DNA of 64,000 nucleotides from Rebecca billardiae RCC1528 (GCA_965240325.2 OZ251224.1:3658001-3722000), one strand, 5' to 3'; positions 11,392 through 21,674 are shown, counted from the stretch's first letter. Made by a program: numbers and translations. The notes: generated by a model not told the origin, from the letters alone.

Positions 11392-11678
11392 ATGGCCCGC
11401 GGTGCAGGGCGGAGCGCGCAGCGTGGAGCCCGCACCAGCGGGCCCGAACCACGTTTCAAAAAGATCTTTGATCAAGAAAAAAGGGACGGGGGGCGATTTT
11501 TAGGGCTGGCGGAGACCGAGTTTCGAGTTTTTGAGATCGCATAGAGAGGTCTATTAGGCCGAAAATAACCGCGCCCAGCTGATTCCCTTAAGTAAAGTGC
11601 GATCTGGACGTCAGCTGGACGTGACATTAGTGTAACGGTTCGTTACGAGCGCGATTTTAAGTATGAGATTGCCGCCAA
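11392..11678 (+). repeat. Repeat A, copy 1 (5' end of element, hairpin-forming)
   Basis: The repeat starts 'atggcccgcggtgcagg'. Its first 55 or so bases can fold: GGCCCGC-GGTGC pairs with GCACC-A-GCGGGCC, and an inner GGGC pairs with GCCC. A conserved A/G-rich segment follows (near 11458-11500), and then 'gtaacggttcgttacgagcg' near 11632-11651. It is nearly identical to the copies at 47466 and 50228, and an inverted, more diverged copy ends at 53994. Confidence 0.8.
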
Positions 11679-12249
11679 CCGCGCCAACCGATAAAAACGG
11701 CAAGGCAAGGGATCGGCCTCATCGGGAAACTTGATCACATCTAACTGTGAATAGTAAAAAAAAGCAGCGCGACGAACCCGGGCGCGCCGGCCCTTGCGGC
11801 AGCCGCGGTCACGAACTCGCGAAGCTCAAAACAGGGGGCTGCACCCACACGGGCGAGCCCTCCTCCCTCGACCCGGCGACCATCGGTGTGGACGACCGCG
11901 CGGAGCGCGCGCCGCGCGCGCGGAGCGCGCGCGGCCGCGGGCGCCTCCCGCGCGGGCGGCGTACGCACGCCCGCGCGCCCGCCCGCGCGCGCGTCCGCGT
12001 TTGCGGGCGCGCGCGGATCAGCCATCAGGCTTCCGTGTCGGGGCGTTGCGTTCGACATGCGCCATGTCGTGCCATGTCGTCACGGCGTGCGCATGTGCGT
12101 ACTCTCGGTGGGGTGGTGCGCGGGCGGCGGCGCTCTCCTGATTTCTACCCCGCGCCCGTGTCGCTGTGCGTGCGCGCTGCGTCGCGCAGGCACGCAAGTG
12201 CGCGGGAGCCCGATCCGCGTGCTCGCGACCGGACGGCCGGCCGACGGCC

Positions 12250-12800
12250 GGCATCCGGCCGGATGGAGACAGAGCAGACAATTGACAGGCAGGTACTCGC
12301 GTGGAGGCGCTGGGCGCCGAGCCGGCGAAGCGCGATGCCGAGCTCGACGCGTGCGCGCAGAGGCGCTGGGCGCCGACCTGGCGAAGCGAGACGCCGAGCT
12401 CCACGCGCACGCGGACGCGCTGGGCGGTCGCGCTGCCCTTGTCGACGCCCTGCAGCAGCTCGAGCAGGTGTGGACGGCCCTCGAAGCGACCGTGGGCGAG
12501 CGCGCGCCGCTCAGCCTGCCGCTGGCCGCCGCCATCCTCGAGGCCGACGCGGCGGAGCAGGCGGCGGGCGAGCACGGCGGCGCGAGTGGAGCAGGGCACA
12601 CGTGCGCCGGGCGGCGGGCGCGACATGCCACTCGCTTCGTTCCACCCCGAGCTCCGCTCGGTCTGCGCGTGGCTGCGCAGCGTGGGCGGGCGGCAGTGGC
12701 GCGCGCTCTCGCCATGCCGGCCCGAGGCGCGCCGGCTGAGCGACCAGCGGCCCTTCGTCGAGCGCATGGCGCAGCGCGAGCACCTCAAGCTGAAGCAGGT
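12250..12800 (+). pseudogene. Coiled-coil gene remnant in element copy 1
   Basis: Translated in the best frame, the region reads as heptad-like Ala/Glu/Arg-rich helix ('GADLAKRDAEL', 'VDALQQLEQVWTALEATVGE'). It then changes frame and continues with 'ARRLSDQRPFVERMAQREHLK' up to a GTGCGC donor-like site at 12799. Both pieces have counterparts in copies 2 and 3. The early 5' coding part seen in copy 2 is absent here, so this copy looks 5'-truncated or diverged and not functional. 'GAE/DLAKRDAEL' occurs twice in tandem near 12310-12400. Confidence 0.5.
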
Positions 12801-13107
12801 GCGCCCGCACGCGCGCACGCGCCGGCCCGGCGCCGCGCGGCGCCTCTCGCCCTCTCGCCCTGCGCGCGCCGCCGCCCCGCTTCCCCGCGCGGCCCGTCCG
12901 CGCCTCTCGCCCTGCGAGCGCGCCGCCCCGCTTCCCCGCCGCGCGGCCCGTCCGCTGCGGTGTCCCATGCCACCCTTGGCCGTGCGCGCCCGCATACTCG
13001 CGCCGAGTCCGAGACTCGGTCTCGGGTCCGACTCTCCCTCTCAGAGTGGCTGAACTGTCTTTCTGACTCGGACTGACTGACTCGTCAGTCTCTGAATTCT
13101 CAACCAC

Positions 13108-13166
13108 TGCGCCGCGGGCCCCCAACTGCGTTGGTTCTACGGAAAAGGACCGCGGAACGCGGTCAT
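13108..13166 (+). repeat. Repeat B, copy 1 (3' end of element, palindrome)
   Basis: This is a 59-base conserved block running from 'tgcgccgcgggccccc' to 'cgcggtcat'. It holds a perfect palindrome GACCGCG-GAA-CGCGGTC at 13148-13164. The A+T-rich host sequence starts immediately after it. Confidence 0.8.
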
Positions 13167-13471
13167 ATATATATTATTTATTTCTGACGACGAGTGACGC
13201 GCGATGATCATTAAGAAACTTGGTCATTGGCGCAGTACGTCCCGAGTGACCGACGGGTCCGGGTCGCGGCAAGTCAGTTTAACAGCATCAACTTAGCAGT
13301 GATGCCGTGCGGCGTATGCATGCAAGGCGTGCGATCGATATCGACTAAACGGCACCGCGCGACGATCAAATTACTTAATGTTAGGGCCGGGGGCATTTAA
13401 CTTACGCGGTCACTTATTAAAATATATATTATAATACCGTCGGTCAGTCCGTCGTGCAGGACTACAGATTA
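13167..13471. other. Intergenic, A+T-richer
   Basis: No gene is seen. This is the flank between the end of composite element copy 1 and the stop codon of the minus-strand methyltransferase. It contains TA-rich stretches at 13166-13190 and 13415-13440. Confidence 0.5.
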
Positions 13472-14677
13472 TTAGATGCCATATGTCCGCCGTGATCGAT
13501 GCCGGCGGCGGCAGCGCCAGACAACCCGATTTCTGCCGACGAACGGGAGGCGCGACAGCTGCACCACCCAGCCGCCGTCGTCCGCGTCGAAGCCGCGCCC
13601 GCGGCTTCTGTCAGCAGCAGCAGCTGCTGCTGCATCAGCAGCTGCGCCGGCGGGCGTCTGCTGTGCGACGCTTATTACTCCCAGGGAGTTCGCGCCGTTG
13701 TCACACGGGGTGCAGAGCTGCACAAGGTAGGTGCACAGACCGCTCGTCGACGTCACGCCTTGCCCAGCTCGCAGGCGGCGCTCCGGGAACAGGGAAGGGA
13801 ACACGCAGCACGGCACTGTGGCGAACGGCTTGCCCAGCGCGAGCGCCGCATGCACGATAGGGTCTGTGGCCTGGTCCGGGTGCATGCCGATGATCACGCT
13901 GGCCGCGCGCAGTGCGTTGAGGATCGCGGCGGCCTCATCGTCGCGCGGGCCGCCCTCGGCACCTTCCGCATGCGCCAGCCCCTCGCACGTGCGCAGGGTG
14001 ACGATGCCGCGCACGTGGTGCAGCAAAGGGTGTGGCGCGGCGGCGAGCTGGCGAGCGTCCGGCCCGAGGCTGGCTGGGTCGATGACTGTCGTCGGGATCG
14101 CGTGCTCTCGCACGAGCTGGGCGGCGATGTGGCCCTTGCCACCGCCGACGTCGACCACCCCGCCTCCGGCGCGGAGCTCGCTGGCGCCAAAGGTCTCGAC
14201 CAGCCAGCGCGCAAAGATCTCATGCCGCTCCTCCTTGCCCGCCTTGTGCTCAAAGTCGGCATCGGGGTCCGGCATCGGCTCGGCCGCCACGTCGATGAGC
14301 TCGCGCACGGCGAGGACGCGCACGCCATGCTGGTTCGGCTGCGGCTCGAGCACGCCGATGCATTCCACCGCGCAATTCGCCCATCCCAGGCCGCTGATGC
14401 GCTGCATGCGCGCAAACGCCTTGATGTCTACAGGCTCTCCGCGAAACGTGGTGATCGAGGGTTCGAGCATGATGTCCACGCAGTCACCCACGCAGAGCTC
14501 GGCCGGCATGGCTGCAAGACCCTCCACGATCGCCACGGAGCAGAACATCAGGCGCTTGCCGATGAGCCTAGTCTTGCGCACGTGCACGCGCACGTGGGCG
14601 GACGCCATCGACGACGCATCGGACGAGCGAGACGACGACGCTATTTTCTTGGTTTTCTCGGCCGGGGCCGCCGCCAT
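13472..14677 (-). CDS. OB-fold-like domain plus class I SAM methyltransferase
   Basis: A single exon encodes 401 residues from ATG 14677 (alternative upstream in-frame sequence overlaps the divergent neighbour and is ignored). Residues 25-95 look like a small beta-barrel of OB type ('VRVHVRKTRLIGKRLMF', 'CVGDCVDIMLEP'). Motif I of a Rossmann methyltransferase is clear near residue 172-186 ('VVDVGGGKGHIAAQL'), followed by an acidic motif II ('TTVIDPASLG'). Near residue 260 comes 'SVIIGMHPDQATDPIVHAAL', in the position where RNA methyltransferases of related folds carry a catalytic or binding loop. 'ATVPCCVFPSLFPER' follows. An RNA or tRNA substrate is plausible from the OB-plus-methyltransferase arrangement but is inference. 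The C-terminal 80 residues are low-complexity. The gene starts 102 bases from the next one on the other strand. Confidence 0.75.
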   Translation of the reverse strand: MAAAPAEKTKKIASSSRSSDASSMASAHVRVHVRKTRLIGKRLMFCSVAIVEGLAAMPAELCVGDCVDIMLEPSITTFRGEPVDIKAFARMQRISGLGWANCAVECIGVLEPQPNQHGVRVLAVRELIDVAAEPMPDPDADFEHKAGKEERHEIFARWLVETFGASELRAGGGVVDVGGGKGHIAAQLVREHAIPTTVIDPASLGPDARQLAAAPHPLLHHVRGIVTLRTCEGLAHAEGAEGGPRDDEAAAILNALRAASVIIGMHPDQATDPIVHAALALGKPFATVPCCVFPSLFPERRLRAGQGVTSTSGLCTYLVQLCTPCDNGANSLGVISVAQQTPAGAAADAAAAAAADRSRGRGFDADDGGWVVQLSRLPFVGRNRVVWRCRRRHRSRRTYGI

Positions 14678-14779
14678 CGCGATTTCAGCGACGCGCGTTC
14701 GGCCCTTCAGCGGCGGCGCCGATCGAGTCTGGCTGGACCAGCTCCGGGCTCTTGGCGTTGGGCGCTCCAGGGCGCGGCG
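14678..14779. promoter_or_regulatory. Putative bidirectional promoter
   Basis: Only 102 bases separate the start codons of the methyltransferase (14677, minus) and the BSD-ACBP-GST gene (14780, plus). Both 5' leaders and any core promoter must fit in this GC-rich stretch or overlap the coding regions. No TATA box is visible. Confidence 0.4.
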
Positions 14780-16727
14780 ATGGGGAATACGCACACGGTG
14801 TACCTGCCGCCCTGGGTCCCAACGACGCCCGAGGAAAAGGAGCACGCGGACGAGTACACGAAGGCCATTCGAGCGATCGCCCAGGTGCGCGCGAGCGCGC
14901 GCGCGCGGTTTTGACGGCAGGCGCACGGGGCGCAGCGGATGTGGCCGCTGGCTCACACGCACCGCCGGCACGTCTCGCGCGCAGGCTCCCCGCCACTTCG
15001 TGGAGCCCGACCCTGTCCACCAGAGCCCCGACTTCCCGTTCGACTGGTCCTCGCACCGCGACTTTGCCGAGGCGGCGTACCGAGGCGAGCCTCGCATCCA
15101 CAAGCTCCTGCCGCGGCTCGTGCCCAAGCGGGTGACAGAGGAGCAGTTCTGGCGGAACTACTTCTCGCATGTGTACGCGGTGAAGTGCCGGTACTCTGGC
15201 TCCGCCCCGCAGCCCGGCGCAGCCGCCGCCAAGGAGGACGGCCCGGCGCGGCTAGCGCGCGCCGCGTCCATGACGTCTCAGATCCCCTACCCGCGCCGGT
15301 TCGAGCTCGCCGCCAAGTACGTGCAGGAGGGGCCGTCGCTCCCGGCGGACGCCGCGCCGGGGGACCGCGTGCTGATGGACGCGCTCGCGCAGCAGGCCAC
15401 CATCGGCCCGTGCAACACCTCGCGCCCCGGGCTGTGGGACTCGGCCGAGGCGAAGGCGCGGCACGAGGCGTGGACCAAGCTGGGCGGCATGAGCAAGGAG
15501 GAGGCGATGCACCTGTACGTGCAGGCGCTCGAGATCTTCCGGAAGGACTGGGTGTTGTGGGAGGGCGTGGCGCTGGGGGACGGGGCAGCCCGGCCACCTG
15601 CCTCGCCGCCGCCCAAGCCGCCGCCCACCAGCGCGCCGCCGACGGCGCCCGTCGTGGGCTCGGCGGTGGCGGCGCCCCCGCCGGCAGACAAGGCCGCCAC
15701 ACCACCGCCGCGCGCCAACGGCGCGGCCGCGCACGCGGCCGCGGCGGGCAAGGGCGAGACGCTGTACCTGCTGGACATCTCGCCCTCCTCGCGCGCCGTC
15801 GCCGTGCTGCTCCGCGCGCTCCCCTCCGCGCGCGACGTGCACGTCGTCACGGTGCACCGTGTGTCGGACCTGCCTGACTCCGTACACAAGGGGTGCGCCA
15901 AGCTGCCGCTGCTGGTCGACGGCAAGAGCGGCTTCGAGCTGTGGGACGCGCACGCCATCATGGGCTACCTCGCGGACAAATACGCGCCGCCGCCGGCGCG
16001 CGCGCAGGTGCACCTGCCCGAGGACACGACCGGAAAGGCGAAGGTGCGCGTGCAGCTCTCCGCGCGCGCGAGAGGCGGCGCCCAGCCACGCGCCGAGTGC
16101 CACAGGTCAGGCGTCTGATGCCCTGAACGCGCGCGCGCGCGCGCGCTCGCGCGGCGCATGGTGCGCAGGTGCAGCAGTTCCTGGCGTACCGGCAAGCGAC
16201 GCTCTGGCCGGCGGTCCGTGACCACGTCTTCGCGCAGCTCTTCCCCTCCTCGCCGGTCTGCCCCGTGAGCCGCGGCACAGCGCTGCGCGAGTACGTGGAG
16301 AACGCGGAGCGCCGGCTGCAGATGGAGCTGAACAGGCTCAACACCGTCTTCCTCGAGGGCTCGCCCTTCCTCACGGGCGAGCGGCCGTCGATTGCGGACC
16401 TGTCGTGCGCGTGCGCCATCTCGCTGCTCGACTGGGTGTCGAGGTGCGCGCTGGCCGTGCGGCGATGGCCGGGCGGGCGCATCGCAGCACAGCCTGCGCG
16501 CACACTCACGCAGCTCGCGCCCACCGCCCCGCGGGCGCGTGTCGCGCGCGCGTGCCACCCTCCCCCACACCAGCCCCCGCGTCAGCCAGTACCCGCACGT
16601 GGGAAGGTGGTTTGCCGCGGTCAGCCAGCTCCCGGGATATGCAGACGTGTCGGAAACTCACAAGCGCTTCGCGTCGACGCCGAACAACGTGCAGCACACC
16701 CACTTTGCGCTCGCACTCATCGAGTGA
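14780..16727 (+). CDS. BSD - acyl-CoA-binding - glutathione-S-transferase fusion protein
   Basis: Four exons (14780-14884, 14985-16043, 16169-16443, 16586-16727) encode 526 residues with intact splice sites and phases. An N-terminal 'MGNTHTVYLPPW' precedes a BSD-type motif near residue 87 ('EEQFWRNYF'). Residues 133-224 match an acyl-CoA-binding domain ('RFELAAKYVQEG', 'GLWDSAEAKARHEAW', 'EEAMHLYVQALE'). A Pro/Ala-rich linker follows (about 235-290). Next is a thioredoxin-like GST N-domain (about 292-371, with 'AKLPLLVDG' and 'ELWDAHAIMGYL') and a helical GST C-domain (about 389-510, with 'SPFLTGERPSIADL'). GST domains conjugate or bind glutathione, and ACBP domains carry long-chain acyl-CoA. 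Together they suggest handling of acyl or oxidised-lipid substrates. The fusion is unusual; every join is supported by an in-phase splice. Confidence 0.85.
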
Positions 16728-17244
16728 AGGTTGACAGCCAGCTGCTCCGCACGCGACCGCGATCTATCTGTCGGGATACGTTCACGGTGCCGTGCGTGCG
16801 GCACGCTGGGAAGCCGGACGGTGACCGGCATTGGGCGCGGGGCGGCAACCGTCTGAAAGTAAGCCGCGTGATCTATATGCGAAGCGCACGGGGCTCCAGC
16901 CACGGTCAGAGACACGGAAGCCCGTGAGTCGACTGAGTCGCGTACGTGAGCGTAACTTCGACTAGTTCGTCCGACACGCCGGGACAGACAGCGGGAGTTG
17001 ACACGGCTCCCGGCCGGATGGGTGGATGGCAGCAGCATTGGCGCGGAATCTAGGCCGCCGGACCGGCCGTCCCCGGCCCGCCGCCGGCCCAGCTGGCCCG
17101 CGTGGGGCCCGGCGGCGCGGCCTCCGAGTGGCGAGTCCGCGGCCGAGTCGCGGCCTCTGCATGTCCATGACGGCTCGGGAGTCGGGGCTGTATACTGCCA
17201 TCACTGTTATTCATGAGGACGCACTGCTGACGCCGTTCCGCCGC
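16728..17244. other. Intergenic between convergent genes
   Basis: This region separates the stop of the fusion gene and the stop of the minus-strand hydroxylase. No coding signal or obvious repeat is seen. It is probably a pair of 3' untranslated regions. Confidence 0.5.
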
Positions 17245-18084
17245 CTAGTTGTCCCAGCACGCGTTCATGAAGCGCATAGCGTAATTTTGGAAGCCCTCCA
17301 GGATGACAAAGCCGACCAGGATGTAGCGCGTGCCCGATGTGATCGGGTGACCGCCGTGCAGCACGCCGGACGCGTGCATCACCATCTCGCCGCGGTCGAT
17401 GCGCAGCGATCGGTCGATGGACTGGAACCACGTGCCGCCGCCCTCGAACTCGGAGCACTCGTTCAGCGCGATGTTGAAGCTGAGCACCGAGCCGTCGCGG
17501 TGCGGCTTGAGTTCTGTCTGGCCGCCTGCCGCCGAGTACTTGACAACAAACGCATCGGCGACGCGCAGGCTGGTCATGGACGCAGGGAGGGCGCCGGCAA
17601 ACTCCTGGCCGAGGAGCGGGAGGATGCGCTCTTTGAGCAGGGTGTTGAAGAGCTCGATCGACTCGGGCAAGTCGCTCACTGGGAGGTCCGTCGTGGGGTA
17701 TGAGCCATGGCGCTTGGTGGACCAGCCGCTCACAGCGGCAATGCGCTCCGACTCGTCAATGATTGTGCGGCACTCCTCTGGGCTCAGCACGGGCGTCGTC
17801 TTGACGATGGGCTGGAAGTCGCCCACCTCGACGGACACCGTCGGCCCGAACCGCTCCACGCCCACATCTGCCACCGCTGCTGTGCCCTCGTATGGGCCTG
17901 TGTAGAATCGCTTGAGCATTTCCTTGTACTCGGGAATCTGCCGCTCAGACACCATCGAGACGTGCGCAGGCGGTCTCCTGTGCGCACTCGCACACGCCAT
18001 TCTCAACCCCGAGCCGACGCGAGCGCGAGCCGCGTGCGCGCATGTCGTCAGCGTGAGCAGCACGAATGCACGCCTCCGAAGCAT
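17245..18084 (-). CDS. Secreted/ER prolyl-4-hydroxylase-like 2OG-Fe(II) dioxygenase
   Basis: A single exon encodes 279 residues from ATG 18084. The N-terminus 'MLRRRAFVLLTLTTCAHA' is a good signal peptide, so the protein should enter the ER, and from there may reach the Golgi or plastid. The catalytic core has H-x-D in 'KPHRDGS' near residue 194, the distal His in 'LHGGHPITSG' near 238, and the 2-oxoglutarate-binding Arg in 'GTRYILVGF' near 252. The 'LSFNIALNE' and 'FEGGGTWF' strands between them are typical of P4H-like enzymes. Algal members hydroxylate proline in cell-surface glycoproteins or act on other targets; which applies here is unknown. It is divergent from the TRP-like channel gene, with 243 bases between starts. 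Confidence 0.88.
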   Translation of the reverse strand: MLRRRAFVLLTLTTCAHAARARVGSGLRMACASAHRRPPAHVSMVSERQIPEYKEMLKRFYTGPYEGTAAVADVGVERFGPTVSVEVGDFQPIVKTTPVLSPEECRTIIDESERIAAVSGWSTKRHGSYPTTDLPVSDLPESIELFNTLLKERILPLLGQEFAGALPASMTSLRVADAFVVKYSAAGGQTELKPHRDGSVLSFNIALNECSEFEGGGTWFQSIDRSLRIDRGEMVMHASGVLHGGHPITSGTRYILVGFVILEGFQNYAMRFMNACWDN

Positions 18085-18327
18085 CGTCGCGTGGCTGCCG
18101 GCCTCCCAAGGAAAGCCGTCCACGCCTCGTCGGTGTTTGATCGCCAGTCGCGCGCCAGTGTGCTGCGGCTTGAGGCCACCTGTGAGATCAAGTTGAAAGT
18201 GATCTCGGAAACCGAGAACCAGGCGACGCTGCTTTCCTGTGCTGCCTGCCGGCCGCCGGGCGATTCTCAATTTCTCATCAGCCGAGCGACCGGCATCGCC
18301 CACCTCCGCAGTTGCATTCGCGACAAG
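18085..18327. promoter_or_regulatory. Putative bidirectional promoter
   Basis: These 243 bases lie between the start codons of the hydroxylase (minus) and the channel (plus). The plus-strand frame stays open through here, but it lies antisense to the hydroxylase 5' end and is not conserved-looking, so I treat the stretch as regulatory. Confidence 0.4.
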
Positions 18328-21138
18328 ATGCCCGTGGACACCGCCAATCGGCGTGCGCTGGCTGCGCTGGCTAAGGCGCTCGGCTACGACGCCGATGGAC
18401 GCCCAACCATCAAGATCCCGACTCCTGAACAGGCGTTTCCCGACTCGTCTCCCCGGCGCGGAACTCGCCGGACCACTCCCGCCCGCGATGAGTGGGAGTC
18501 TCGAGACGTGTGGGATGGGCTCATCCACCTGATCTCCACGCCTGATACGAAGCTCACCCGTCTGGAAGTCCATCGGGAGATGTCCGACGAGTTCTGGACG
18601 ATGCTGTTCGATGCGCTCACGAAGCAGTCGTCGATGCTCAAGCGGCTGGTGGTGGTGGAGGAGATCTCGATCCCGGTCACGCTCGCGTGCAAGGTCGTCG
18701 GCATGATCCGGGAGAACCTGAAGCAGAGCTCGCCGCTGGACTTGGTCGAGTTTCACACGGTAGCGGGCGCGAAGACGCCCGAGGAGTTTGAACTGCTGGA
18801 GAAGGCGTCCATGGACGTCGCCCTCGCCATCCTGGGCAGCCCGCACAAGTTTGTCGTGAAGCTGGTCGAGGATTGGAAGTGGGACCCGCCCACGCTCACC
18901 TCGAAGCAGGTGGACCTCGAGGCGTCGGCAAGGGGGTACGTGAAGGCTGCTGCCGACCTGCCGCTCGAGCAGATCATCGAGCTCAACGCCAAGCTGATCA
19001 GCCTCGGCGACGGCGAGCTCGGCTGGGAGCAGTGCTACGCTTTCGCCGTCGAGGTCGCGATCGCCTTCTCGCTCGCCGCGCGCGAGCTGCGCTCGACGGA
19101 CCCCGAGCGCGCGAGCACGCTCGTGCGGGGTGGCGTGGCGATGCAGCTCGCGCTGTGCGGCGTGCTCACCGACCCCAAGCGCGGCGTGCTCTCCTTCAAC
19201 GACAGCAGGCTCCCTCTGCCCAGCGCCAAGACCCTCGACCGCGCGGCCACGGGCGGCTGCAAGGAGCTGCTCGCGCTGCCCCTCGTGCAGGCCGAGCACG
19301 ACGCGCTCTTCTTCGAGGGACACATCTGGGAGATCAAGCACGAGCTCACCGTGCTGCGCAAGCGGAAGGGCGAGCGCATCGCTGACGAGGACTTCTCCGA
19401 CGCCTTCTGCCGGCTCATGAAGGCGACCGTGGACGCCGTCGGCTACTTTTTGCTCTCGCTGGTACTCTTCCCGCTGCTGGTGCTGTGCCCGCCGCTGCTG
19501 TACGTCGAGCGCGCCCGCTGGCTCGTCGAGTGGACGCAGCTCGACAAGGTGTTCTTCACGTCGCCCGCGGGCCGGCTCGCGCTCGACTGGGCCGCCGGCG
19601 CGCTGCTCGTCTTCGTGATGATGAAGCTGCCGCCCTCGCTCAGCACGGACAGGGACGAGGACCTCGGCGAGTTTGCGCTGCTCGCGGCCGTGTACACGCT
19701 CCTGGCGTCGGTCGGCGCACTCGTGAACGAGCTGGAGGAGCTGGTCGGCCTCGGGCTGCTGCGCCGGCCCGGCGCGACTCTGCGGCACTACACATCCGAC
19801 CACTTCAACGTGTACGAATTGGCTGGCCTTGTGCTCGCGCTCGCCGTCTGCGTGCCGCACGTGGTCGCGGCGAGCCACTACGCGACGCTCGATCCGTACA
19901 TCGCCGTGAAGGAGTCTGTGTTCGGCCGCACGATATCCAAGGTGGGCGAGAGCGACCTGATTGACGGTGACGCCATCAAGGAGAACCTCAACTACTTCAC
20001 CTACTACGTGCACGTGACGCGCTCGGCGGCTGTGCTCTTCCTCTCCTTCAGGCTGATGCGGATCTTTTATCTGAGCGCCTCGCTCGGGCCGCTCATGCTG
20101 ACGATCCAGCTGATGCTGCGCGACACGCTGCGGCTCGTGTTCCTCGCCGTGCCCATCATGTTCAGCTTCGCGATCTCGCAGCACGTGCTCTTCGACGGGA
20201 CGGTGCCCACCGGCGAGCAGGGCTGCGCCACGGTGGGCGACCCGGATCTGCAGATGGATGCGGAGGAGGACTTCCGGCTCGGCCCGCTCAAGGCCTTTGT
20301 GGTCGAGCTCGAGATCTTCCTCGGCAACGCCGACTCGCGGCTCGAGTGCATGCGCCTGTCGTCCGCGGGGTACAGCGCGTGGGTGCTGCAGACGATGTAC
20401 ATGCTGGTCAGCGTGGTGCTGCTGCTCAACATGCTGATCGCCGTGCTCGCCAAGAGTGCGCGCCAGCGCGCCGCGCGGCATGCTGCCCACACACACCCCT
20501 GCGGCTACCGCCGTGCGCGCCGCGACCCGCTCGCTCAGCAGCCCCCCACCACGCCCACGCGCCGCACGCCGCGCGCCCCTCCTGCGTGACTGATCGCAGC
20601 CTTTGATCTCGTGTACGAGACAAGCGAGATCAACGCCATCTTCGTGAAGACCAAAGTGCTGCAGTCCGCCATGCGGCTGCCGTACGCACCGCCGCCGCTC
20701 AATCTCCTCGGCATCCCCGCGCGCGCCATCTGGTACTGCTGCGTGCAGACCCATTGGGGCAAGGACAACTTGAGGGAATACGCGCCGCTCGACGACTCAG
20801 ACGAGCAGCCGTCTCGGGCGGGCTCCATGACGGACAAGAGCAGGCCAGGGCGACGGCAGGACGCCCAGGTGACACGGAAGCTCAAGCGAGACGAGACTCC
20901 ACGGCTCGCGCGCATGGCTGCTGTCGAAAGCAGCTCTGCCACCGAGGAGGCATCTCGCAAGCGCAGCGAAGAGACCAAGAAGGTCGCCGTGAAGTATGTT
21001 TGGGGGCACCTCGCGGACACGGACGAAGACTCGCGCTGGCGGCGCACCCAGTCGCGGCGGATGGTCACGCTGGAGAAGAAGGTGGATCAAATCCTTGACG
21101 CCTGTACCAACTCCAAGTCCAAGGTGAAGGTAGGGTGA
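18328..21138 (+). CDS. TRP/polycystin-like cation channel
   Basis: Two exons, 18328-20455 and 20600-21138, join in phase 1 (donor GTGCGC) to give 888 residues. The join recreates the canonical end of the TRP pore helix: 'LLLNMLIAVLAK' followed by 'TFDLVYE'. Residues 1-365 are a soluble helical N-terminus without ankyrin repeats. Hydrophobic segments fall near residues 372-392, 418-432, 451-466, 498-513, 567-583, 602-617 and 690-709. 'SFRLMRIFYLSASLGPLM' resembles the S4 to S4-S5 region. The pore loop lies in the acidic stretch near residue 640-660. The C-terminal 178 residues are polar, with a basic region and a short coiled coil ending 'LEKKVDQILDAC'. A Ca2+-permeable plasma- or ciliary-membrane channel is the likely role. 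The ion selectivity cannot be read from the sequence. Confidence 0.8.
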
Positions 21139-21674
21139 CGATGACAAGGGAAAGCGCATGGCGCCGACCACTTATGACGTATTGCAACTTTCAAATATTT
21201 CTGCTGCATGGCATGGATCATGATGGTCGCGGCGACGCCGCGACATGGACTCTTCGTCGAAGATCGACGGGATCGACGCCGGACGGGCGGACGGAAGCGG
21301 CGGACGCCGGCCCGCCGACGGCGTCGACTGCGGACGGGCCGGCCGGCTGACGCGGCGCGGTCGCGGCCGCCGTCTAGGCGTCTTCGAGTCTCATCATCAC
21401 CGTTCATCTCATCTCATCTGTTGAGTGTTGATGACTGTTGATTATACTACAGACTGACATTATAATAACGACAGTCTGTTGACTGACTGCTGTTCCGTCT
21501 GTTCGCCGATCAGCGACGGTCGTGTCGGTCGTCGGTCCGTCCGCGAGTTCACGACACTGACAGTGACAGTACACTCATGCGACGACAGAGCAGTTATTGC
21601 GCTACTACTGCCTAACTATACTTGCTGCCGATGTCGTGAGTACTCACTGAGTCTTAACTACTCTTAGACTTAAC
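21139..21674. other. Intergenic, left of MITE-like element
   Basis: No gene is supported here. Composition drops in GC after 21390, with many short GAC/GTC words. The stretch runs to the left inverted repeat of the element at 21675. Confidence 0.5.

Larger units (their letters stand above)
11392..13166 (+). mobile_element. Composite A-B repeat element, copy 1
   Basis: The copy begins with repeat A (11392-11678) and ends with repeat B (13108-13166), which finishes at '...cgcggtcat'. Between them lies a GC-rich stretch encoding part of a coiled-coil protein. The same A-to-B order occurs in three further copies near 47-54 kb. No transposase or reverse transcriptase is visible, and I could not see a target-site duplication. 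The flanks just outside both ends are A+T-rich (TA-rich at 11370 and at 13165). The class of element is unknown; it could be a non-autonomous mobile element or a dispersed gene cassette. Confidence 0.6.

Noticed and set aside
13108-13166. Helitron identity of the element
   Set aside because: A 3' hairpin is present, but the end is CGGTCAT instead of CTRR, the 5' end is not TC, and no Rep/helicase gene is visible.
11370-13190. Target-site duplication around element copy 1
   Set aside because: Flanks are TA-rich on both sides but no exact direct repeat could be matched by eye; the same is true for copies 2-4.
17707-18327. N-terminal extension of the TRP-like channel from 17707
   Set aside because: It lies antisense to the hydroxylase coding region and lacks conserved-looking sequence. 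ATG 18328 starts a sensible N-terminus.
18085-20754. Upstream extension of the minus-strand hydroxylase frame to about 1,169 codons
   Set aside because: It runs antisense through the TRP-like channel exon. The signal peptide at 18084 marks the real start.
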